Origin: Karalla daura
Taxonomy: Eukaryota > Chordata > Actinopteri > Chaetodontiformes > Leiognathidae
DNA length: 64,000 bases
Direction: 5' to 3'
Assembly (NCBI GenBank): GCA_029224185.1
Contig: CM055205.1
Span: 4,685,487 to 4,749,486 of the forward strand
Position numbers and translations under genes: made by a program. The notes beneath the pieces were generated by a model, which saw nothing but the letters and a program-made list of their open reading frames with translations, did not search any database and was not told the origin of the DNA. Shown piece after piece: positions 34,901-45,293 of the stretch (the first letter of the stretch is position 1; each line of letters starts with the position of its first letter).

Positions 34901-37539
34901 TGAGTGAGTGGTCTGCCCTGGGCGTGTTTTCTCCTATTCTTTAACATTCAACCGTCAAATTGACAGTAATCATTGACAGGACCCAACCATGGGACTTTTC
35001 CAGTGATGTGAACCCCATGGAGGTGAGCTACAAACAAACGGGGGGCCGCTGTAGAGCTGCGAACCGGAGCAAAGGCGGGCTTTGTCTTGTAGAGCAGAGA
35101 AGACTTTGTGTCGTGGCAAAGACGGAGCAGAGAGGAGAGGCGCCGAGGGAGGGAAAACAACGGCGTGTGTGCGGCGCCGCTCTTGAAAGTCGTATCTAGA
35201 AGTGAATCGATGCGGCGTGTGCCCCTCATGGATTGTGTCTCGCGCCGGCCCGCCTCGCATTAGGACTTTCTCGTGGAGCTCAGGCTCGCGCAGGGGTTTC
35301 CAGACGGACCCGCCGACGCCCGCTGCTTTCGCCGACTGCGCTGGATCTGACAAATTAGGGGGAATTCATGTGGCCCAGTGCGCAAGATGCTGTCGGAGTA
35401 CCTGAGCCCGCTCATTATCTGCACGCTTGTTTCTGTGGCGCCGGCGTTGTTCCACTGTTTATTCAGGAATGAATAAACAGTATCGTTGAAAGCGCAGCGC
35501 TCATAGATCGGCTGCCAGGGAAGGAGAAACAAGCAAACAACCTTGTTAGATGGAGGCAGATTTGAGAAGTGCAAATCCGAACCCCCCCCCCCCCCCCCCC
35601 CCCCTCCTCCCCCTCCCACTCCTGCTCTACAGCATGGATCCAGAGGAGGCGACTTTTCATCTCCGCTTCCCCTCCGATCTCTATTCTTCTCCACAGTTGT
35701 TGCTCGGAGATGAGCCCCTTTGGTTCGTGGCGCCATGTGTAGTGTTAAGAGCTGTACCTTTTTCTCCCCTCCTTTCATTAAGTGTTAAAATCGTCCTGCG
35801 CTCATGTGGACAGTGTGTTCCAGCTGTCAGGCTAATAGTGGGCTTTGTTTTGTTGCTGTGTTTATTTCAGCAGGGAGCTATAGTGAAACTCAGGGTTGAA
35901 GCAAGGCAAAGGTTTTTGTTTTTTTTTTTTTCCCTGGCTATTTTATCCCTGTGGCTTTGGACTTTTTTATCTTAAGGTCCATGACACATCCAACCGGTCT
36001 CAAGAAAAGAAAACCTGACGCAGGACAACAAAACAAAATCTTTTGCTTTTGTGGAAACTGCAAACGAACTCGGCACAAACACTAAACGGGGAGAAGAGGG
36101 ATCCGTCGCCTTGGCCGCAACAACGCACTTATGTACTCTCCACAAGTAAACATCCATTGTCCTGAGCTGATGTACAAAGGTTTAGGCCGGCAAACAAATA
36201 TCATTAGGGAAACCTAGGGTTAAACACCATGTGTGAGAGTACGCAGCTGCCGGAAGGTTGACATCAGTTCAGTGAAAGAGTCAAGTCAGGAGTGTTGCTG
36301 CTTGGTTGGAGCAAAAACCTGCGGCCACACAGCCATTGTGACATTGTGACATCATCATGACATCACATGGTAACATCAGTCCCAGAATGCAGCAGTGAGA
36401 TGTGACCAGTGTAGCACTTGTTGTCATGGCAGCAAGATGTCACAACTTCAAAACTTCTCAAACATTCAGGGCTGGATGTGTACGCTCTCCATAGCTGCAT
36501 CATCAAGTGGCTGTCTTGCCTGTAACTGTCAGCATTTGAGGCCATGATGATTTCACACTGTGAATGATCAAGTTGTACAGTACACAGAGCACACTGTATG
36601 GTATAGGTGCAGGGGTGTCAAACTGATTCCACAAAGGGCCATGTGGCTGCAGGGTTTTTGTTCCAACCAATCAGAGTGCAATTTGTCCAATCAGCTGTCT
36701 GAAGGTTGAGATCAGTTCATAGAGAGAGTCAAGTCAGGTGTGTTGCTGCTTGGTTGGAGCAAAAACCTGCGGCCACATGGCCCTTTGTGGAATCGGTTCG
36801 ACACCCCTGCTCTAAATGAACACAAATTGAATGTATGGTAAGTGTGCAGCACTTAGCCTGGGTGTGCTGAATCAAACTCAAACCGACTCGGCCCATATTT
36901 AAGACTGCTAAAGTGGGCTCTGCAGAGCGACCGGGCTTGAAGAGCAATTTCGTCTCTTGCTGGAGCAGAACATTGTTGTCTTTGCGGCGCGTTCGACATG
37001 TCATTGCGATTAACGGTCACGGTGGCTGTGTGTGTGTGTGTGCATGTGCGTGTGTGCGCGTGTGTGCGTGTGTGCGCCATCGTCTTCCAGGCCTGTGTTA
37101 ATCTGCGGGGACAAGCATGCGGCCTAGTGCAGTAATTCAGGGGAAAAAAAGCCTACCTGCTAAAACAATTAAGTACATGATGACGAGCCGGTGCTGCTGT
37201 GACCTCGGGATGACGGGGGGGGGGGCTGGGGGGGGGGGGGGCGTGGCGTGGCGAGAGCCACATGCCTGTTGAGTGTGCAAGCAGAGATTACAGAGACAGA
37301 AATGAGAGGAGCGGTTCAGTGTCAACGGCAGCGCAGGCGGGGGCAGGCCACGCGGCGGCAACGGGCCCCCGATTAACAAGCGCGGCTGTCAGACAGTGTT
37401 TCTATTTATCTCCTCATCTGGATTAAACAAGTGGCACGCTCTTATCAACAGCACCTGCAATGATTGTGATCCAAATTTCCAGACGGTGAGGAGAGGTGTG
37501 TGAGAACTGGGACGAGAGACATCAGTATAAATAGATAAG

Positions 37540-37579
<40 letters not shown>

Positions 37580-40500
37580 ACTGGTGATATAAAATAAACT
37601 GGGCATCCAGGGCAGCCTGACTCCACTGACTCCAAAACAGAACTTTCAGCGTACTGTACACCTCAGACACGATGCAGATGGAGTCCGTAATTTGTGAATT
37701 GGAAGGCTTCTCCTTCTGCAGGGAACGTGCATTTGCACGTTCAACTTGTTTCCTTTCCTGTTGTAGCTTGTGATATCATTGATGTTAATAAGCAGCCTTT
37801 CATTTAACGATGCGTGTATCTGTATACCCAGCTTCGTGTTTGTGTGTCTTCATCTGGATCCGCAGCCCCAAATGAAAAAAAAAATCAATATAATGTTATA
37901 TAAGTAATGTAATACGTCACAAAAGAAATATGGAGATAATCATGAGGGACAGCGGTGGAGCCAGAGAGAAACTGCAGCTTCTCCTGATGCTGATAAAATG
38001 CTGGTTATCAGACGCGTTTTTCCCCCACTATTCATCTCTTTGAGCTTAGCTCCAGAAAGGACAAATTTCTGCTAATATTTTCACTCCGGATGATCCGCGT
38101 GGATATAAACGGATACAATTTGCTAGCGAAGGCGCATTACACATGCATATTTAATGCGGGTTTATTCCATTGTTGCAAGAATGCAATATGGGAGCCGAAT
38201 TAACAGAATGAGCATTAAAGAAAAACCAAAACAAAACAAAGCCAAACAACAACAGAAGAGCTTTGTGACCCGGAGTGGCCCCCGAACAGATGGCCGCTGT
38301 AAACACTCAGACGTGGCAAACAAGAAGAAAAATGGACAAATATGCCATCAATCACGCAAGCCGTGGAGCTGGGGAGACAGCTGAGCTGTCCTCCATTCAT
38401 CTCATGCCATTTTATCCCTCCTCCGCTCCCTGCTCCGATTCCTCCCTTCCGCCATCCATCTCGATCTCACTTCCTCCTTACTCCACCTCTGGCTCCTTCC
38501 ACTCCTCCACCCCAGCCAAACCTCCTTTCATCCCGTCTTTCCTCCCTCGACCTCACCCTGGTCCACTGCAGGGTGGCTCTCTGGCTCCCGGGCTTACTCA
38601 TTTGCAAGCGGTTTGGACTCGAACTCGCATCTCCAGTTGGAAAGCTTTTCTTCAAATGGTGTATGTACTTTAAAGCAGCAAAGCCCCTCCCCCCTAAAGA
38701 TCTCCTTCCATTATTTTTCACAGAAAGCGGTGTAAAAGGTGTCGTTAATCCTCAGGTTGACTCTCATTTCGGCTCGTAGGCCTGTGCGGAATCTCTGCCA
38801 GTAAATGCCCCCCCCTCCCCCCTCCCCCCTCCCCCTTGATGGACAGTCCAGAAACTTGCAGAGCCAAAGACAATGGTACGGCTGGCTGGGCAGTAATGGT
38901 CCCTCAAAAGGCATCGACGGTGCAATAAACCTTGCAGTTCCGCTGGAAGGCCGGGTGCCGTTAGTGCTGAGAGGGAGACACACCTCGCAGGTCATTAACG
39001 TCGGGTTAGTTCCCACCACACGGGACATGAAATAGTACTCCGAACGCCGAAGTGCCCCTCGGTTCATCCGGGGGGACCGAGCAGATTTAAGGGGAGGGGG
39101 GGTGTGTGAGGTCAGGATCACACAACGCTCGCTGATAATCGTCTCACGCGCTCATCAAGTCTCTCTCTCTCTGCGCGACTCCATGTCTTTATAGAGAAGA
39201 AAGAGGTGACACAGAGCCTGGAGAACTACACCTCCAAGTGTCCGGGCGGGATGGAGGTCATCACCCTCCCCGACGGCCTGAAGCTCCCTCCGGTGCCCTT
39301 CACAAAGCTGCCCATCGTGAGGTAAGATACTGTGTTCTGTGTTTGTCCGGTCTAAAAGCTTTTACCCCCGTCCGTCCGAGGTGTCAGGTGGAAAGACACC
39401 TCGAGGGCGCGATCGCACTGCAGTCGGTTGACTATTATCCAAAAAGATGAGTGGAAAACTGAAAAAAAAGACCCTAATAAACTGCGGAATTGGCACTTTA
39501 ATTTCAATTGCTTGGAAATGAGTCATTCCATTAATCTTCCATGCAGTGTTAATTCCATCTCCCAAATTGGGTAGAACCGGGAGTTGCTCCCCTTTTTGAA
39601 CCGGTTGAAAGTAATGAAGATCATTTCACATCGTCCTGTTAAGAACACCCGACACCCGGCAGTGTTAACTCTGCCTCTCCGGCCGCCCTCTGATTCTTCA
39701 GCTCACTCGTCACGCCCAAACGGGGAATCCTGGCACCCGCCTCGGACACAGTCTCCTCTAACGAGCCTCCGCTGCAGACCTATCGGTTCGCAAATGAACC
39801 AGCGTGCTGGACGTGCCTCTTTTACGTTCTTGCGCTTGCCCGCACATCGACTACACCAACGTACGTACCACATTCCAGCTGTGGCGCGCTGATCTGTGGC
39901 GAGCCGCTCGACACCTTTCCGGAGGCTCGATCTTTCCTGATCAGGTTTAGTAGAACAGCCGAGTGCGCTCACTGCTTACTGCACTTGCACTACTGCGAAA
40001 CCACAGAACTAGCCGGAGACAAGACAGAAACCCCGGGGAGGCGTTCGGTCTCGTTTCACACGTACGACTCGGCGTCTGATTAATGCTTCCGGCGGCACAG
40101 GAAACGTGCGCACGCGACCCACTGTTTGGGATGGCGAGCACGCGCTGGGACTCTGATGGGCTGGCGGAGATGCCATAATCAAAGGTTGATTTAAAAAAAA
40201 AAAGAAGAAAGAAAGGAAGGGGGAACAAAACAAAGGTGGCTCGGTCGGAGTCGACACCGAGTGCTGCCGTTTGATACCACGTCGGCGGTCGCGATGCGCT
40301 CGCTCAGATGGAACGCGCTCAAAACGGCTGCTAGTCCCGGTGATGGGCAGGCCTCGTCCCCCAGCACTGAAACACACTAACCCTCAGAGCTCTCATCAGG
40401 ATGTAAAAAATGACCGGGCAGTTATGGCTTATGGTTATGCGCTAAAGGTCCACGCCTCGCTCACCTGTCATTGTCGCCGTGCCCCCGCACTATAGGTCGG

Positions 40501-40941
40501 TGAAGCTGCTCAACCTGCCCGCCAGCCTGCGGCCCGCACAAGGTGAAGGGCCTGCTGGGCCAGAACATGGCCACCGCCAGCCCCTTCATCTACTCGCCCA
40601 TCATCATGCACAACCGGGGGGACGAGCGGTGCAAGAAGATCGGTGAGTCGGACGAATGTGGGCAGCGAGGTCACCCGTTTATCGGGAGGTCTGTGGGTGG
40701 ACCCCACCCCCTCGCACTGTGACTTGTTCTCTCTGTTGTTGCTACTTGCCTTACCTGTTTTCCAGCACATGGTTTTAAGATGAAACGGATGGACGCACGT
40801 AGAAACGCACAGAATGCAACACTGTGCGACTCTTTTTGTCGTCTATGCAACAGGTGCTTCTGGACTGTTTTCCCTCCGTTATTCCTCAAAGTCCAGCGTA
40901 GCGCCGCCTTGTACGGACACTATGGGAGAGAGTGTGTGTGT

Positions 40942-40972
<31 letters not shown>

Positions 40973-43465
40973 GGGGGGGGGGCATCATTTGACTTTGTGC
41001 TGGTTTCATCAACCAAGCAACACGTCGCTGGTGCTGAGTCAGCCCGGCACCCCCCCTTTCATCTCCGCACTTTGAAGCCCTTTTGAGGTCCCCCCTCCCG
41101 TCCCCCCCCTCCCCACGGCCCTTTGAAGCGCAGGTTTGCATCTTTTGTGTCGGAGTGTGTGGTGTTTTTTTTTCCAAAGTACAGTCGTGAAATTGACGCC
41201 CAGCGTGAGGCGCGCTGTTCTGAGAGCTGATGTTCCCAGTCCCAGTCCCATTCGTGAAACAGCCGAGTTTGGAAAAGTGTGTAATGTCCTACCATGCGGC
41301 TTTCACTCCGTTTTTCTTTCTCCCTTGCTGTTTGTTGTTGACGTTGTGACTGTAATATGTCTCGTATTTTTCTTATCTATTCCAGCCCTGTTCTTCTTTT
41401 GCCGCTCTGGCGGATAAACGTGCCAAAATCAGATTCTGTACATTCAACCACGGTTTGCTGGACCTTTTCATTGCCAGACCGTGGCCTGTAGTTGTCTGCC
41501 TGATTTAGCAACGAACAGCAGGGGAAACCCGTCAAGTTTTCCAAAGCAAACTGGCGTTTGAAAACGAAATCTGCCGGTACGGTGTTTCCTGGTCGTCTCG
41601 TTTTCACCACAGCGCCTTCCCTCTCTCACACAAATGCCGTTCTCAGTCTCCAGTGATTTCCACTTGCTGGCGCTCCCTGTCCAGCCTCCCCTTGGTCGGC
41701 GGCGCTCTAACCTATGGGGGCTTATGGAGCTGAAAATGTGCGTCAAGTGTGGCGATCTCTGCTCTGCCGAACACGCGAAAACGCCCCGCTAAAACGGTTG
41801 TCAACCGTAGAGTCGATCAAACCGTGGAAGATCTGTCCTCCTTGGAGATGGGAACGGGTGAGAAACACGGTTTTTGTCGGAACCGATGGGCGCCATGCAG
41901 CATGGCGCCCATCCCCGTCCCGCTCCCCCCTCTCTCCCCGCCTCCGCCCGTCCGCCCCCCCCCCCCCCCGGGGGAGCCAGCCGCGGGGCCCCAACGGAGC
42001 TGAGGTTCTCCCTTAACTCCTCCGAGGCGTCTCCCGGCACGCGGCAAGTGCAGGAAATGGGCCCCCGGAGGGGCATGTCCCCCCATACGGACCTCCGCAT
42101 TAGCCCTGCCGCTCTATGCCCCCTTTCTGATGTCTTCCAGCAAACGCGTGTTGAGTTTCCGACCTGAGAGGGTGTTTTTTCTTTCATTTTCAGCACGCGT
42201 TTCTCATCAGTGAAATGCCTCCAGAGGCGGGGAGTGGGGTGGGGTTGGAGGAGGGGGTGGGGGGGGGTGTTCTTGAAGAGTTGATTTACAGCCGTAAACC
42301 TGCGCGGCCTCACGGCAAACCCCCCGCCAGCTCATTTTATCGACCGGGAGGGAAAAATGTTTAGCATTCCATACATAGACGGCTGAGGTGTGGAGACGCT
42401 GAGGTTGTACCTGTGAGCGTGTTATTCCCCTCCCCCCTTTCTTTTAGGCCAGGTGCTATTCATCAGGTCGATGTTTAAGCCGTAAAAGATGGGTCCGTCG
42501 GTGGGGTTGGGGGGTGGGGGAGGGGGGGGTTGTTTTCCCTTTAATTGCTCTTGAGACTGAGCTTTAGGAACTGCGCAGTCCGGGGCTGTCCATTCACCCT
42601 GATGTGTGTGTTGGGCAGCCCGTCGCACCGGTGTGCATGCACCTATACCTGCTTGGCACGTAGCAGGCGTGGCAGGTCTGGCCGCATCGAGCAGATCAAA
42701 GGACAGCAAGGCTGCAACGCAGTCCGTGTAACCCCAGCCCACGCGTTTGGTATGAAAACTCAAAAACTGGGCCAGGCAGCGCGTAGGGGCTCACACGAGC
42801 AATTTCTTCCCCCCCGGTGCTCGCGCGGTCGCCGTTTTCCCAACGAAATGACGGCGTTTGAGGAGGCGCCTTGGAGAGGTGCCTGCCCGGGCGGACGGAG
42901 GTGGCCGCCACGCTGGGGGGGGCCTCCGTGGAGACCTGTGCAGAGTCTCGACGGCCTCTCGAGGAGGCGGGACGAGGCGAAACGCAAATAACAGGCCCAC
43001 GATCCACATCTTTATCGTTGTTCTCTGTTTTCTAAGGTGCATTTNNNNNNNNNNNNNNNNNNNNNNNNNNNNNNNNNNNNNNNNNNNNNNNNNNNNNNNN
43101 NNNNNNNNNNNNNNNNNNNNNNNNNNNNNNNNNNNNNNNNNNNNTAGAGGTTGCCGTCTCTCCGGCTGCTCGGGCGAAGCCCCCACGCAAGAGTGGTGTC
43201 GATGCCTTGGAAGAGCGACGCACGTGTGACTCACTCGGTTTGTTCTCATTCAGTTTCTGAATTACCGAGGAAGGATCCGCCGCTGCTCCTCTTCGTCACG
43301 CGCGATTTGCATGGAAGGCGGCTCTCGCAGAAACCCGGACGCCCGCTCGCAAATTGCTCCCGTTTGGTGCATTCCCCTATAGCAGCCAAGGAATGCATGC
43401 GTAGAAGACTGAATTCATATGGTGCTCTTATTGAACTGCTATACAGAGTGCCTCATTCAACCAGT

Positions 43466-43509
<44 letters not shown>

Positions 43510-45257
43510 GGCGCTGGATTTGACATTTTTTAGTTGGTTCGTTAACAGACATACATTGAAATATATGTTGACAGCTATAAAAATAAAAATAAAAATAAAA
43601 AATGTAAGTATTTATTAATTCGCACACAAGAAATCTTTTTGCCTTTTTGTTCAGGTTCATATTGGAGGATATGTCGTACTGTGCGTGCGGCATACGGTCC
43701 TTATTTAGCGCACTCCTACCTACACAGAGGGTTGTTTAGGTGTCGGTAGATGGACTTTGTGAACTTTGGACAGAGCCAGCCTGTCCCCCCCCCCCCCCCC
43801 CACTCGGTGCTTCGAGTCGAAAGGCGAAACAATAAACGCGCTGAATGCCGATATCGAATGACCTGCTGCCGAAAGCCTCCCCCGATTCTCATGCCTCGCG
43901 CATAAGGAGATTATGCAAAACACCTTTGCATAATAAATGCTATCTGTCCTTGGTAGCGGCAGATAGGTCAGCGTTTTGAGCCTGTTTTCACCTGCGCATG
44001 ACCAGAGCCCCGAAACCCAATATGTGCCTGTGATGAATGGGGATGGACCTGGATGGACTCCGCCATTTTGCCGGGGTGAAAATATCTTCGCGGCCGCTCT
44101 TTTCCTACCTGTCGGGAGTTTCTCCGCCAGCCGGGGGAGCACCGACAGCTCGCTGCCCGGGGCCGGCGTGCGCGCTTTGAGTCTCGCTGGCCGCCACTGT
44201 GTTTACATCGGCGCATCTCGCTGCTAAAGATAGCCCTCGGCTCGGACGCGTGGTGGCCCCCGCGCGGCCCTGGCTCTCAAACACACCGTGTGGGAGGCGG
44301 AGCACCTCGTAGCACAGCGGACGTCTCCATCAGACTTCAGTGAAAGTGTGCGAAGAAGATAGGGGGTTGTACATTTAGTCCATCCTTGGGTTCCCTTGGC
44401 GTCTTTGGACACTAGATACGATAAATGCGATACTGTGTTCAGGCACGTAAAACAAATCCAGGGTCTCTCTTCGTCAGCGTGGGGTTGAGGCTTCGGTTTT
44501 GTCAAAGTGATTTGAAATCAAGCCCCACTTTGTGTCCAAAGGAATGGTCTTTTTCTTTCAGCTGTCGGAAGTGTCCAGTTTTTGAACCTGAAACTCAAAG
44601 GGAAAAAAAAACCGGAGCACGGGGTGTGCTAATCTCTGAACAGGACAGGTCGCCAGCAGGTCTGCTCAATCCCACTGCATGGTGATTGTGATCGGCGTGC
44701 TGGGAATGGTCTCAGCCGTTGTGTGGAAGGAGCTGAGGCCCGCGCGCTACCGTCCGTGTGAGCGGCGTGTCGACAGCCTTGGCGTGAAGCCTCTTGCCGT
44801 GTCAAATGAAAAGCTCTCTGTGGCGCCGAATCGCATCTGTCACGTCTGTGAGTCTCTGCTCGCCAGACGTTGGTAACTGCGGATGAAACAAAGCAGTTGT
44901 CTTTATGTAACTTGCCTCTGACTTTAATGGAGCGTCCAGACACTCTGGAGGGGGTTTCTGTAATGACAATAATCATTTGCTCAGACCCTCCTATGTTATA
45001 ATAGATTCCTGCCCATATTGTAGTCCCGCTTCCCTCCCTCACTCTCCAAGGCTGATAGGAGTGTAATGATGTGCGTAAGTGTCGCGTATCAGCTCAGAGT
45101 AACAGCTTGATTTGGAATGAACCACTGGAACTTACTGCTATTATTTTCCGCACTGTAGTAGGGAAGACCAGGGGGATTACGAACGTACAATACCTGTAAA
45201 CCGACACTGTAGTTCACAGGAAGAATAATGGCAGTATAATAATGAATGACTGGTAAG

Positions 45258-45293
<36 letters not shown>

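Larger units (their letters stand above)
29070..39194 (+). other. trappc9: Large trappc9 intron (10.1 kb)
   Basis: Contains a (TCC)n run (29124-29160), C25 (29555-29579), G/GT-rich DNA (29752-29806), a GA-rich purine tract (31186-31281), dispersed repeat copies (34790-34930; 36240-36808), C23 (35582-35604), GT (37027-37075), GA (37540-37578) and a C-rich tract (38808-38836). I see no exon or nested gene. Confidence 0.8.
40643..43044 (+). other. trappc9: trappc9 intron, left of the assembly gap
   Basis: Contains GT then poly-G (40931-40982), a C-run (41955-41969) and a perfect 14-bp inverted repeat (41885-41913). I searched by eye for the next trappc9 exon (expected to start DFQWVQG) and did not find it. 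Confidence 0.75.

Noticed and set aside
36796..36806. GGTTCGACACC resembling a tRNA T-loop
   Set aside because: It is part of the terminal inverted repeat of the composite element, with no acceptor or anticodon stem nearby.
41380..41420. TTCCAG acceptor-like site considered as the next trappc9 exon
   Set aside because: The following sequence reaches a stop within a few codons and does not resemble the expected DFQWVQG segment.
42791..43249. Open frames crossing the N gap
   Set aside because: The unknown bases hide stops, and the flanking peptides match nothing.
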